64,000 nucleotides of DNA from Larix kaempferi (GCA_027924585.1 BSBM01000602.1:5393501-5457500), one strand, 5' to 3'; positions 21,410 to 34,031 are shown, numbered from the stretch's first letter. The notes: a model not told the origin generated them from the letters alone. Program-made: numbers and translations.

Positions 21410-24400
21410 TTGCACAACTTGGGAGAAGCAACCATAGTAGAAGATATGGTCAGATCCACACCTCGAATCTATGCAACATTGGATGATCACCAGGAAGACC
21501 ACCAATCAGCAGTGGCAAAAGTTGAAGGTAAGATTGCTAAGCAATCTATTTCTGTTTTAATTGATCCAGGATCCACTCATAGTTATGTGTTCCCTAAAGT
21601 GGTTGAAATTTGTTCACTTGTTAAAGTGAAACATAGTAAGTCTTGGTTAGTTCAACTAGCCATTGGTACCAAGAGAAAGGTGAGTGAAGTAGTGGTGGAA
21701 TGTCCTGTAGAACTGAATGGACTTCCCACCAAAGTAAACATAAATGTACTACCATTAGGATCTTATGATGCCTTGATAGGCATGGATTGGTTGGAGAAGC
21801 ATAGAGCCAAGCTTGAATGCTACAAGAAGGTACTTAAGTGTATTGATGATGAAGGAAGACCAAGGTTGGTTAAAGGAATTCTGAAACAAGTTTTAGTAAG
21901 GAATATTTCAACCTTACAGCTGAGAAATTTCTATAAAAAGGGCTGTCAATTAGACGCTGTGCACATATCAGAATCAAAAAAAGATAAAGGAACAAAGTTG
22001 GAGGACTTTCAGCTATTGCAGGAGTTCTAGGATGTATTTCCAGATGAAGTTCCAGGAATACCACCCAAGAGAGACATTGATTTTTCCATTAACCTTGTTT
22101 CAGGAGCAGCACCAAGCTCCAAAGCCCCTTATAGAATGAGCACACCTGAGCTGGTAGAATTAAATATGCAACTGCAAGAATTAATGGACAAGGAGTATAT
22201 CAGACAAAGTGTATCTCCTTGGGGTGCACCTGTGTTGTTTGTTAAGAAGAAGGATGAGACTTTAAGGATATGTATATATTACAGGCAGCTAAACAAGGTA
22301 ACAATCAAGAACAAGTATCCATTGCCAAGAATTAATGACTTGTTTGACTAGATGAAGGAAGCTAAAGTATTTTCAAAGATTGAATTGAGGTCTGGATACC
22401 ATCAAGTGAGGATAAAGGATGAAGACATTCACAAAACAACTTTCCAAACTAGATATGGACACTATGAGTTCACTGTGGTGCCATTCGGTCTAACCAATGC
22501 ACCCGCTACTTTCATGTGTCTTATGAACAGTGTCTTCAGCAAATACTTGGATAATTTTGTGATTGTATTCTTGGATGAAATTCTAGTGTATTCAAAGAAT
22601 GAAGAAGAGCATACTGAACATTTGAGAATGGTACTGAAATCCCCTAGAGAACATCGGTTGTATGCAAAGCTGAGCAAGTGTGACTTTTATCAATAGAAGG
22701 TACAGTATTTGGGTCATATTATTTCAGCATAAGGTATTGCAGTAGATCCAGAGAAGATTGAGGCCATAATGGATTGGCCTACTCCGAGAAATGTTGCAGA
22801 TGTAAGATCTTTTATGGGCCTTGCGGGTTACTACAAAAGATTCATTGAAAGTTTCTCCAAGATAGCTCACCCAATTACATCATTACAAAGGAAGGAAGTC
22901 AAATTTATATGGTATGAGAAGTGTGAAAGGAGTTTTCAAAAGTTAAAAGAATTACTTACCAATGCTCCTGTTTTAAAGATTGCAGATCCAAATAAAGACT
23001 TTGTGGTGTGCACAGATGCTTGCATGGAAGGATTGGGTGGAGTACTCATGAAAGAAGGATTTGTAATTTGCTATGAGTCAAAGAAGTTGAAGGATCGTGA
23101 AAGGAAATATGCCACACATGACTTAGAGATAGCATCCATAGTGGACGCTCTCAAGAAATGGAGGCATTATCTTTTGGGAAGAAGATTTGAACTCAGGACG
23201 GATCACATGAGTTTAAATTATTTATTTGACCAGCCAAATCTAAACGCCAGACAAACTAGATGGATGGAATTTCTTTGTGAGTTTGATTTGGACATTAAGC
23301 ATGTCAAAGGAAAGGAGAATAAGGTTGCTAATGCACTCAGCAGGAAATTTCATGTTGCAGCAATAAGTGTTTGTAAATCAGATTTGAAAGTAAGGGCCAT
23401 TGAAGTTCAAGCTAATGATGAATCTTACCTACAAATCAAATAGAAGTTACAACATGACAAGGTGGATAACCAGTGTGCATGATATCAGATTGGAGAAGAT
23501 GATGTCCTTATGTACCAAGATGCTAGACTGTACATTCCCAACTGTGCAGAACTAAAGGAGCTTGTGTTGGGATAGATACACCAAAATCCATATCCTAGTC
23601 ACCCATGGTATCATAAAACTATAACCGCAGCAAGGAAACAATACTTTTGGCATGGGATGAAGAAGGACATAGCAGAGTATATTTCTAGATGTAAAAAGTG
23701 TCAGCAAGTCAAGGCAGAGCATCAACATCCAGCAGGATTGTTGCAACCATTGCCCATTCCAGAGTAGAAATGGGAAGTGATTTCTATGGACTTTATAACA
23801 GGTTTTCCCATGACTGCGAAGAAACGTGATTCCATTATGGTTGTAGTGGGAAAGCTATCAAAAGCAACTCACTTTATCTCAGTTAAGCATACTCACAAGA
23901 CCAATGACATTGCAAATATCTTCATGAGAGAGGTATTCAGGTTGCATGGATTTCCCAAGGTAATAATTTCATACAGGGACACAAAATTCACTTCCAATTT
24001 CTGGAAAGGGTTATTCCAAGAGTTGGGAACTAGGTTGAATTTTAGTACAACCTATCATCCTCAAATAGATGGTCAGACTGAGAGAGTAAACCCGATCCTT
24101 GAATACATGTTAAGGATGTATGTGATGGATAAGCCATCCAAGTGGGAGGACTACCTACACCTGGTAGAATTTTCCTACAATAATGGGTACTCGACATCGT
24201 CGAAGATGAGCCCTTTTGAAGTTTTGTATGGCAGAGGATGCAGAACTCCAGTAAATTGGGACAACCCAGTGAACAAGGTAGTGCTTGGACCAGAAATGAT
24301 TGAAGAGATGGAACAAGAAGTTATTAAGATCAGGCAGAATTTGAAGGCAACTCAGGACAGGCAGAAGAGTTATGCATATTTGAAAAGAGTGCACAAAGAA

Positions 24401-24812
24401 TTCCAAATTGGGGATCATGTTTACTTGAGAGTGAGACCAAGGAAGAGCTCCATGAAGTTGGGAAGTTGTGCCAAGTTGGCACCTAGATATTGCGGACCAT
24501 TTGATGTCCTTGATAGAATAGGACCAGTTGCATATAGGATTGCATTACCTGCTAACATGAAAGCTCATAATGTTTTCCATGTCTCTTTACTTAAGAAATA
24601 TGTACATGATCCTAATCACATCATTGATAGGAATGTGATACAGGTGGAACCAGAGGGAGAATTCCAAGTGGAGGCTATATGCATCCTCGACAGGAAGTTT
24701 ACCTTACTCCGGAGGTGAGCCATCGGATAGGAAAATGTGCAATGGAAGCACCTTAGTCCAGAGGAGCCGACCTGGGAGCTGGAGGATGACATGAGAGTGG
24801 CATTCCTGTTTT
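21410..24812 (+). pseudogene. pol of A: PR-RT-RNase H-INT-chromodomain, decayed
   Basis: Domain order is that of Ty3/gypsy. Protease: VLIDPGSTHSYV (Pro after the catalytic Asp, where Ser or Thr is usual). RT (about 22,030-22,700): [31 protein letters not shown] and the YxDD box as [11 protein letters not shown], with Glu for the second Asp. RNase [30 protein letters not shown]. Integrase: HHCC with CKKCQQ, then ISMDF, YRDTKFTSNF and HPQIDGQTERVN (D, D, E present), then HNVFHVSLLKKYV. The remnant chromodomain, after the stop at 24,716-24,718, reads VQWKHLSPEEPTWELE. Stops occur at 22,028, 22,349, 22,694, 22,730, 23,441, 23,480, 23,573 and 23,765; most fit C-to-T or G-to-A changes. Confidence 0.92.
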
Positions 24813-24849
24813 TGTTCAGTTTTGAGAACACTAAGGACGGTGTTGCTCT

Positions 24850-24861
24850 AAAGGGGAGGGA
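24850..24861 (+). promoter_or_regulatory. Polypurine tract of A
   Basis: AAAGGGGAGGGA ends two bases before the 3' LTR and matches the position and sequence type of B's tract. Confidence 0.85.
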
Positions 24862-25851
24862 GTTGTAATACCCCTACCCTGCCTTAGTAATTATTGGCCT
24901 CAATGTAAATATTGTGTTTGTGCAATGTGTGTTGATCCTAGTGTGGAGCTCAAGGCCAAGGCCCCACTAGTGGATGATTAAGGTTTATTTTCATAGGCAA
25001 GTATTTGACAGTGAAACTATGCATGTGTAATTAAGCCATGCAATTTTGTAATTGATGTAAATGTTTAATATTGCAATGAAACACCCATAACTGGCTAAGT
25101 GAGGTAGCTAATGAGAAGGGGGTGAAGGTATCCACTAGGGAGAGGTGAGCGGGTCATGGGATGGTGACCCATCCTGCCACTTGGGAAGGATTAACCAATT
25201 TGATTCCCTGTACGAGTATGGATTTGGTTACAAAACGTGGAGAAGGAAAGCCTACGGAGGATATTCGTGGGAGATAAAAACAACGTTGGGATCTGAGTTG
25301 GGGATTCCATCATTGGGTTCCTTCATTTTTGGTTTGTTATTCATGGATTGAGGCATTCATGCTATGGGGAAGAGATCCGGAAACACAGAGGTGAGCCGAA
25401 GTAAGGGAGTCGAATACCAGAGGGATCCCGCGCATATGCGTGATCCTTGAGTAGAAACCTGAAGGCGAGTCGAAAGGGGATTCAGGGCATGCATAGCTTG
25501 AGGAAGCGAAATTCCGTGAGCAGAGAATCCAGTTGCGAGACAGAGTTTAGTCCGCAACCCTAAAATGTACCAGCTTGCTTAGTAGAAGTAAAAGATTGGG
25601 TTTAGGGTGGGAATGCTTGACAAACCCAATGAATACTATGATCTCATAGAACTAGTAGTCAGACTTTCTCATGCCTACCCTGAATAGCACTGGAAGGGAA
25701 GGGGCCTTGAGGGACTATGTAGCAGAGAAGAGGGCCTTCCTTATGTTGGGTGAGGTGGATAATGTGGGTTCCTTGTCTGCTAAGTGATTGATATGTTTGT
25801 AGCTCTATGGTTGAGCTCACTGGCTTAGCAATATCCTCCCTGTTACCTTGT

Positions 25852-25982
25852 ATGCTTGATAAACCCAACTGCAGGTTGGCTTAGCGTGTGGATGCTTGAT
25901 AAACCCAACTGCTAAGTGGCTTAGCATGAGTATGTTTCCGGTATTGCTTGATAAACCCAACTATAAGTTGGCTTAGCATTGG
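25852..25982 (+). repeat. Triplicated block in A's 3' LTR
   Basis: Three copies of GCTTGATAAACCCAACT plus GGCTTAGC, matching 9015-9142. Confidence 0.8.
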
Positions 25983-26720
25983 AAGTGGATCTTGACTATT
26001 AGCGAGCCTACCTATCCCTCCTTAGTGGATACATAGCCCAGATCAAGGTTGGTCTCTCAACTGAAAGAGTATAGGATGGATAGAGACCTAAGGTTGGGTG
26101 GAACGTTGCTCTCACTTAGCCAGTTGTGGGGCAACTTCAAAATAAAAAGATAAGTGTTATGTGGAATGAATGATGTTATTTCATGTGTTATTATTATGTT
26201 GTTTTTCTTAATAATGTTGAATGAATGTAATGTGAATGTGAGCAAGAGGTAGTTCATGTGTAATCCTGAGTGGAAGGCTGAGTACTGGTTGAATGCTTCA
26301 TTCAGTGGCATGAGTTTAATTCATTGCTAATCTTACATGTGTTAGATGTATGGATAGCCTTAACTTCTTTTATTATACATATTTTGTTATGAGATGCTTA
26401 ACCTTGTAATGGACTAATTAACCTTACTTAATCATGGGGATGGTTATGTGACCTGCGGGATTCCTAACCCTCTATGTGAGCTAGAGGAAAGATGGGTTTT
26501 GACGGGGAACAAGTGGAGATCTGTTAAGGATTGGGAAGTATCTTGGAAGGTTTATAGAAAGAAATGAGGAGGTTAGATACCTCAACTGGTCAGGGGGTTT
26601 TACCATTGGATAGAGCTCTCCAAGAGATTTCCAATGGTACCAACCTTTCCTCATTTGGATCCCAGATGAGGAAGTTATGCCCCTTAGAAGTTTGCAATGG
26701 TAAAATGCAGGAACAAGGAA

Positions 26721-26985
26721 GTTGGAATTCCACAATCTCGACTTCTGCAATGCAGATTGCAGATTGTGGAAGGGGAAGTTTTCCCAGAAAGTTGAAGTTG
26801 GACTTCCGCAACTTTGACTTCCACAATGTGTATTGTGGATTGCGGAAGGGGAGGTTTTTCGAAGGGTTGAAATTGGACTTCTGCAATGCGGGTTGCGGAT
26901 TGCAGAAGGGGAAGTTTACAGAGGGATGAAGTTGGATTTCCGCAATTTTGACTTCCACAATGTGGGTTGTGGATTGCGAATTGCG
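26721..26985. repeat. 60-76-bp tandem repeat in A's 3' LTR
   Basis: About four copies of (A/G)TTGGA(C/A)TTCC(G/A)CAA, GACTTC(C/T), GGATTGC(G/A)GA and AGGGGAAGTTT. The 5' LTR has about two (19,218-19,350). Confidence 0.8.
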
Positions 26986-27110
26986 AAAATACGCAATTGG
27001 GGGTTGCAGGAAGATGCAATTGCGGGTTGCGGAAAGACACAATTGCGGGTTGCGGAAAGACGCAATGCGGATTGTGGATTGCAGGAAGACGCAATTGCAG
27101 GTTGCGGATC
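26963..27110. repeat. Short form of the 22/29-bp minisatellite in A's 3' LTR
   Basis: Units such as GGTTGCGGAAAGACGCAA occur in about 150 bp, against about 440 bp in the 5' LTR. Confidence 0.85.
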
Positions 27111-27245
27111 GCAAAGGTGAGTTGTGGATCCAAGTCCAGTGCGGCTATGTGTAATTTTGGAAGTAAAAGAAGAAGAAAAAAAGTAATGTAGGATCTTCGA
27201 TGGCCTCTAAAGGGAACAAGGGAGGTCCGGGGACGTTACAGGAGT

Positions 27246-27839
27246 CATCTTGATTTTTAAAGAAGTTCAATTAGATTCCTTTTAATTGTGCCTCCTATAG
27301 TGCCGCAATGAACACACACTCATATGACAATTCACTAGGTTCCCCTCAAGCAATGAATAGCTTAGATGTAAATAACTAGAATTTGCTCATCGAAGGAGAC
27401 TTGCAAACTTTCTTTTATGGTAGATGATTTTTTACATTCTCATTCTAACTCAAGGAAGACTGATGTCTCAGCTTCTAGAATGGTACACACTTCATGGGTC
27501 CAAGGGGCATGTCCCTAAAACATTGGTGATTAGATTTCAACTAGGAAGAAGAGATTCCAACAATTCTTCCAGTTTGCAATAGGCTACTACATATCTCTCT
27601 TGTTTTTTGGGAAAACTAGACCCTAATCTCCATAGTCTCACCATAATCCAATCAACATATCGATAGGGCCAACGGATGGCTATGGTCCCTAATGCTAATC
27701 TCTAGAAATCAATGGATATCCCATTTATTTCTCTCATTGTAGTATCTCCATAATCCATTCAACCTTTCAATAAGACTAGTGAATTACTATGGCCCCCAAT
27801 CATTACAATTCAATCCTTTGTGATTGCACCACTAAGAAG
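27246..27839. other. Spacer between the two nests
   Basis: Continues the DNA left of 8008. No gene is recognised. A degenerate repeat of about 110 bp is seen: CCATAATCCAATCAACATAT near 27,640 and CCATAATCCATTCAACCTTT near 27,750. The bases at 27,835-27,839 (AGAAG) are C's target duplication. Confidence 0.55.
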
Positions 27840-28800
27840 TGTTGGCACACTTCTACTTAGACCACAGTTCAAACATACAACACAACACCAACAAACACAA
27901 TAGATACCATCCCAAAAGGGATTTTGTCCCTTTCGGAAACACCTACGAAGCAAATGAGGTCTCACCCTAAGTACTTATGGGGATTGCAGGAACCAGGTTT
28001 CTACAACGCAGAAGGGGAATAACTCGACAGACAAATCATTCCGTAAACAATCCATAACTCCGACAGGTCAATAACATCGACAAGCCATGCACTTTGACAG
28101 AACTCATAAGTTAACCAAAAGTTCTATAACATGCCTTATATTTCACATTCATACATTTCTTCATTGGGGCATATTTGTTCATCAATTTATGCAAATCATA
28201 AGCAAAATAAACAACATATAACACATCACAAACCTCACACCATAAATAACACCATGATTTTAACGTGGAAACCCAAGATGGGAAAAACCACAGAAGCACT
28301 TCTTTTGATTATGAGTCGCAGCCAATAAATAAGTACTTCATGTTTTACAGGCTTAAATTTTTTTCTCTTCAATTACAATGGATCTGCGCACATAGCCTGC
28401 AGATCATACGACTCAGATTCTCATGACAAATTCAACATACTAAAACCATAAGTAGCTCTCCAAATACAGACACATACCAACAATTTCCTAAACAACTTAC
28501 TATTCACTAACAACCCCAAAAATTCCCTCTTATTACATATTTATAGGGCGCACATAGCCTGCCCCGCTCCTACTATCCCATTAACCAACTACTCGACTCA
28601 TTAATGTAAGTGGACAAACTCTAATTAACTAACTCAACCCTATCCTTTGACATAATCAAAACAACCATCTTCCCGGTTTCTCGCTCGCTTCGTCGGAGTT
28701 GACCCCTTCGCTGAACCACTTTGCTTTGGTTCTGTCCACACCAAAACTATCTTACCAAACATAGTACCCAAAACTTACTAGGCCCAAAATGCCCACAACA
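27840..28800 (-). repeat. 3' LTR of C
   Basis: 961 bp. Matches 48,127-49,073 throughout, for example ACACCTACGAAGCA and AACGTGGAAACCCAAGATGG. The left copy has about 11 extra bases (CCAAAATGCCCA region) near 28,788. Confidence 0.92.
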
Positions 28801-28809
28801 CTCACATAT

Positions 28810-29895
28810 GGCTCGTCCCGAGCCACTTCAAGGTTGTGCTACTAGTTCCTTCATCTTCACCCAAAATTCCTCATACACTTTCCTGGTAGCTTCGAACGAC
28901 TGTTGGACTTCTTTTTTTCTGGTTTACTGCCTCGACAAGTTCAGCAATGACATGTTCTTTTCTCCACTCAACTGTCCAAGTGACTGTCGTATGAATCTCT
29001 ACAGGTTGCCCTCCAATGAATTCAAAGACACACTTAGCTTCCGACTGGAGAGCTTCAACTCTTTATGTCTGTTGTTGTTGTTGAACCCTCAATTGGTTAA
29101 TTTCAGCTTGTAACACCTTATTTTCTGCAACCTTCCTCATTCTTTCCATCGATGACAGAGTCTTTAGCATACCCCGTAGGTTTTTCATCTTATCTTTTGC
29201 GGTCCCAATTCTGGAAGTGATGTCCTGAAGCTCTGCATATTCGAACAGAGCAGCCCATGTTTGCGATACTTCCTCGTACATATTCATACACTCCACCTCG
29301 AACTTGGACTCCTGAATACTCTGGTCAACTCCTTACACTTATGCCTGTATTTTTTCTGTCACTTCCGGTGGTGTGCTTGGCACCAACTTGGACCATAACA
29401 CCCTTCAGAACTAGAACTGAGACTAACGAATACCTATTATTCTTAGGAATTTGAACTAGTCGCACATCCATTTTTCGCGGTGGTACATATCCAGGTAAAA
29501 CAATTGCAGACTCGGATGCGGAAGCTTCAATGTCATGCCTCCCATTGGTTCTTGCCTCAGGATTCATGTTGCAGTTCGATTTTCTTGACTTCTTTGGCAC
29601 ATTCGCTAGAATGTGCGGTGATACAACATCTGGTTTCTTTGGACTTACCGACACAGAACCCTACATGTTAATTTCTTTGACGGACCCCTGAAATTCATTG
29701 GTTGCAGATAAATCGACCTACATATTGATTCTTTAGTGTGGTAATCTCACTCTGCGTAATTTTCTCGAACTCTGGTGTGCTCAATACTCTTCCGCGTCAA
29801 GACAACAATGAGTCTCGGCCGGTTGATAAATGCACTTTTAAACTTAATTCCCCCGTATGATCTTTCTTTCGTTCCCGATGTACAATGAATAAGCT
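28810..29895 (-). pseudogene. Extra reading frame of C after integrase
   Basis: A decayed sense-strand frame between INT and the 3' LTR. It appears to start at 29,890 with an ATG in good context (CCACCATGATG; MMIARIELIHCTSGTKERS). After shifts come LPGYVPPRKMDVRLVQIPKN and RYSLVSVLVLKGVMVQVGAK (29,325-29,654), then a predicted coiled coil (29,063-29,296) with EVSQTWAALFEYAELQDITS and INQLRVQQQQQT, and a tail running to about 28,830. Perhaps 400 codons originally. I see no transmembrane segment, fusion peptide, protease or RNase motif, and I recognise no family. The position recalls the env-like or extra ORFs of some plant gypsy elements. Confidence 0.5.
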
Positions 29896-30109
29896 CAATC
29901 CTTGCAATCATCATGGTGGCAGTGGCGAATCAGTTCGCACACTTAACTCTTTTCGGCAATTAATGCAAAAATCCCACTAACGCCGCCACTATGCTTTCCA
30001 TAAAAGAAACGTTTAATGCACATCAACTACAGCTGTGATAGGTCACCAACTGTAGCAAATAATTTTGTACTTCGGCAAAGAAAACTACAACATACCCCCA
30101 ACCTGAATT

Positions 30110-30290
30110 TTTATATAACACTTCGACAGGAGAAATAAGTTGGGGTTTCCAAAAACCAAACTAAGACTTCAACAGAAAAAACTTCGACGCAAAAGTAAAA
30201 CTTGGGGTTTCCAAAATCTTTGAGAAAACATTGACATGAAAACTTCGACACACACAACCTCGACACAAAATAAAACTTGGGGTTTCCTAT
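30110..30290 (-). repeat. Degenerate repeat in the pol/extra-ORF spacer of C
   Basis: A(A/G)(C/T)TTGGGGTTTCC occurs at about 30,138, 30,202 and 30,273, each preceded by A(A)CTTCGAC(A/G). The stretch 29,900-30,340 otherwise shows no gene. Confidence 0.6.
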
Positions 30291-30339
30291 ATAATTTTGT
30301 TTTTTCTATTTACAAGTATTGACTAAGAATTCTTCACTG

Positions 30340-31545
30340 CAAAGAGGCACTGCTATCCCTGTAGGGCTTTAGCCAACTCCCATTCACCAATCCATTAAGG
30401 AGTTTTCCATCTAGCTTCTGCAACTGTACTGCACCTCCCTTTGTCACATAGGTAATAGCATAAGGACCTAGCCAATGCATACTTAGCTTGCCAGGGTGTT
30501 TGAAAAACTTACTATCATAAATAAGAACTAAGTCTCCTTGCTGGAAGTGATTCTTGGTGATGTGGTGGTCATGCCATGCCTTTTCTCTATCTTTCTAAAC
30601 TTACTGATGTAATACTGCGATAAATATGTCTTCTTCTAGCTGAAGTAACTACGACAATCTTTCTTCGACAACACTTGTATCAAACATACCAGTGAAAGTA
30701 GCAATTCTTAAACTTGGTACAATATACTCCATGGGAATCACAACTTCTTGTCCATACACCATCCTAAAAGGTGTCTAGCCCGTCAACTTCTTGCCTGTCA
30801 TTTTATAAGCCCATAAAATTGCATGAACTCTCAAGTCCCAATCGTCACGGTTCACATTACAAACCTTCATCAATGCATGTTCCAAAATCTTATTAAATGC
30901 TTTGACAATCCCATTCACCTGTGGGTGATATGGAGTGCTCTTCCTATGATAGATTCGGAATTATTCTGTAAGTGCTTCTATAGTTTTATTAACAAAGTGT
31001 GCACCATGATCACTTAATAATACTTAAGGATAGCCAAACCTAGTAACTACATTCTCAAAAATAAACTTCACAGCAGTCACAACGCTGCAATCTCGCACTG
31101 GCGTGGCTTCAGCCCATCTGGTGATATAGTCAGTCCCAGTAATAATATAACTTGCGCCAATCCTTTTTTTTGGTGGATTTATCGGACCCACAAATTCAAT
31201 AACCCACTTATCGAATGCCTGTAACATAAATTGGGGAACTAATGGTATTTCATCCCTTCTTGACGACTTCCCAATTCTCTGGCATACATCACAATTATGA
31301 TAGTACTCCTTGGCATCCTTGTGGAAGGTAGGCCACCACAACCCAGCCTATAATATCTTTTGTGCAATAGCTTTTCTTGCATAGTGGCCTCCTGCAACAC
31401 CGTCATGAGCCTCGTCTAAGATGATTGGTCGCTCATGCTCCAAAACGTAGTGACACAATACCTCATCCGATCCTAACTTGTACAATTGACCAATTATCAG
31501 TTGATAGTTCATAGACTTAACAACTAACTACTTCTTATATACAAT
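30340..31545 (-). pseudogene. Integrase of C
   Basis: The zinc-binding part includes WWPTFHKDAKEYYHNCDVCQ. The core reads WVIEFVGPINPP (Glu where the first catalytic Asp is usual), then LSDHGAHFVN (second Asp kept), then HPQVNGIVKAFN (Lys where the catalytic Glu is usual). The C-terminal part has AWHDHHITKNHFQQGDLVL, then KHPGKL and WLGPYA, and ends LNGLVNGSWLKPYRD near 30,360. Several stops interrupt it (for example at 31,024). The catalytic changes alone would make it inactive. Confidence 0.85.
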
Positions 31546-33597
31546 TGTGTATCCTTCTAGTGCCACTCATGTAGACAATAATTTCACAATATCTTCAAAG
31601 TATTCATCAACCATTCTCATTGAAAAGAGATGTGAATCTGGGAGTTTATCTTCTAAACTGATCGGTTCTTCTCTTGTTTCCAACCTCGACAGATGGTCAG
31701 GCCCTGCATTTAGCCTCCCTAGCTTGAAGACAATCTCAAAATCATATTCTTGAAACAATAATAACGGACTTCCTCCTCACACTGGCTTGTTGACGAGGTA
31801 CTTCAAAGTGGAATGATCTGTAAACATTTTAAAGTGACCTCCTAAAAGATAATGCTTGAACTTTTGCAAAGCATATACCATGGCTAGCCCTTCCCTCTCT
31901 GTCGTAGTATAATTCCTTTATGTTGTTGATAATTTTCTACTAGAAAATGCAATAGGATGATCAATAGACCCCTCCCCTGGATGAGTGAGGACCACGCCCA
32001 GAGCGACGGAAGATGCATTGACATACACATGGAATTATTTTCGCCAATCTAGGAACACCAAAATAGGCGTTGTAACCATTTTCTCCTTTAATGTGTTGAG
32101 GCTCTGCTGACACTCTTCATTCCACCGAAACTTCACATCTTTCTTTAATATTTTTTCCATAGGTGTTGTAATCTGAGCATGGCCTTTGATAAACTTCCTA
32201 TAATATCCTGTATGACCCAGATTTGTCCTTAACTGTCGAATTGAAGTAGGTGGAAGCAGATCCACTATAATTGCAATCTTCGAAGGATCCACCAACGATC
32301 CTTTCTTGCAAACCACATGACCCAGCAGTATGCCGAATGGGGCATAAAATATACATTTCTTCAAATTTAAATAAATACGGTACTATTTACAGTGCTCTAA
32401 CATCAACATCAACCTCAAGATTTCAACATGATTCTTAAGCAAACCATATAATGTCCAATCATCAAAGTAGAATTCAAGAAATTTATGAATGAATTCCTTA
32501 AATGCAACAAGAAATACTCTTGAAAAAATTGCAAGAGCATTCTTCAAACCAAAAGGAATTACCGTATACTGGAAGCAACCCCATTCTGTCGCAAATGTTG
32601 TCTTGTGTTGATCTTCCTTGCCAATATTTATATGATGGTACCCAGAAAATCCATCGGTAAATGAATATGCTTCTTGACCTTTGACACTTTCTAGCACTTC
32701 GTATGTGAACGGTGTTGGAAAAGGATCATGTAGACATGCATCATTTAGTTTTCTTAAATCAACACAAATTCGAATCTCACCAGTCTTCTTGTCTTGTACT
32801 ACCATGGGAATAATCCACTTCGACTCTTCGACAAGGTCAATAATGCTTGCATCAAGCATTCTATCTAACTCAGCTCTAACTTTTTCCTTGTACCGAGGAT
32901 TCAATCTATAAGGCCTTTGATTAATTTTCTTAGCACCTGGTTTCAGCGGGATTTTCATTTCTCCCAGGTCATCAACAATCCCTTTCATCTCAGAAAACTT
33001 GGTGGGAAATGAATCTTGGAACTCATGCAACAAATCGATAATCTTTCCTATTGTTTCATCATCCTAATAATATCCAATATTTGCAAATTTAGGATTTTCA
33101 GGGAACCCAATATTTACCTTTTTTATCTTCAATGGCTTCAAAAATATGTCGAACGAGATCTTTGGTCCCTTCAAGTCACGACTTCCTTCAGTTTCTGGGA
33201 TATGTAGATCTCTTGGATCATCATCCTCTGTCCCTCCAGTGATATTATAACATTCCATCATCTTTTCAACTTTTGCACTCCACTATGGAAAATTAGACAC
33301 TGGCCTAGGAATTTCTTCAAAAACCCTTGCTTTAATGACTTTTAGAGCCGCATCTATTGTCGGTCTTTCATCTTCATAGTTAAATTTCTACTTGAAACTC
33401 ATAGCCAAATTATTCCAATCTGCAGTTCATTGTCAAATCTCCAGCAAAGTATACTAATTCCTTGGTATAGTATCCAATGTGTGTATGAACATGCAAACCC
33501 ACTCTTGTTTGGGTATGTTCTACGAGATCGCACTACAATTAGATAAATGATTGGCCAGAGTGGTTAACCCAGTGTATTTATCTCCGACATATGGGAC
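31546..33597 (-). pseudogene. RT-RNase H of C
   Basis: RT motifs on the minus strand: FQDSFPTKFSEMKG, IPLKPGAKKINQRPYRLNP, IIPMVVQDKKTGEIRICVD, FTDGFSGYHHINI, TEWGCFQYTVIPFGLKNA and the active-site box FYFDDWTLYG (two Asp kept). Then LGHVVCKKGSLVDPSKIAII and LGHTGYYRKFIKGHAQITTP. The RNase H part has HPIAFSSRKLS and FTDHSTLKYLVNKPV; the first catalytic position reads Asn in VNASS. It ends GRLNAGPDHLSRLE (31,567-31,758). Stops and shifts fall at about 33,060, 32,380, 32,030 and 31,770. The N-terminal linker (33,064-33,261) is acidic. F separates this from the protease. Confidence 0.88.
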
Positions 33598-33602
33598 TCC
33601 CT

Positions 33603-34017
33603 TGTTGGGTATGTGTTATATTCTTTCCATGTGTGGGGGGGTGCACCTTTCAGCAGTGCACCTGACAATCCATCCACGAGCACAGTGAGTGCCAAATGTT
33701 TTGGGCTGTTTTTCGGCTATTTTGGGGAATTTTCTAAAAATATGTAATTTAATCCTGGTTAATGGATTGGGGTATGTTTTCTAATCCGGGTTAACGGATT
33801 ATGTTATTGGATGCTGCAAAATACCTATACTGTATTGTCAATGATTTATAATGATGATGAGAAAATAAGAGGTGCGGCTCTAAGTTTTGTTGGTTTTCCC
33901 GGTTAAGGGTTTCCACGATAAATCTCTGTGTATTATGTGTGAATGTTGTGGTGTAATATCTGTTTTTCTTAAAAGAATTTGTATGCTTTGCTTCTTTGCA
34001 CAGGTTTAAAACTTACA
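33603..34017 (+). repeat. 5' LTR of F
   Basis: 415 bp. It contains about 60 bp after GGTGCACC (33,640-33,705) missing from the 3' LTR. Confidence 0.92.
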
Positions 34018-34019
34018 TG

Positions 34020-34031
34020 TGGTATCATAGC
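34020..34031 (+). promoter_or_regulatory. Primer binding site of F
   Basis: TGGTATCATAGC, one mismatch from the initiator methionine tRNA site. Confidence 0.85.

Larger units (their letters stand above)
8013..27240 (+). mobile_element. Element A: Ty3/gypsy chromovirus (Tekay/Del-like), interrupted by B
   Basis: The LTRs start TGTAATACCCC and end G(A/G)(C/T)GTTACA-like. The 5-bp target duplication GGAGT flanks the element at 8008-8012 and 27,241-27,245. Order: 5' LTR, PBS, gag, PR-RT-RNase H-INT-remnant chromodomain, PPT, 3' LTR. Without the insertion of B the element is about 9.9 kb. A block aligned by eye (8281-8570 against about 25,135-25,430) differs at about one base in ten, and the coding region carries at least nine stops and two or more frameshifts, so A is old and inactive. 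Assignment to the Tekay/Del lineage rests on the C-terminal chromodomain remnant and the integrase motifs. Confidence 0.9.
24864..27240 (+). repeat. 3' LTR of A
   Basis: 2,377 bp, against 2,574 bp for the 5' LTR once B is removed. The difference lies mainly in two minisatellite parts that expanded differently in the two LTRs. Confidence 0.93.

Noticed and set aside
27246-27839. 5' part of LINE 1 on the other side of C
   Set aside because: Translations show no endonuclease motif (no GGDFN, SDH or QET block), so I do not join it to LINE 1.
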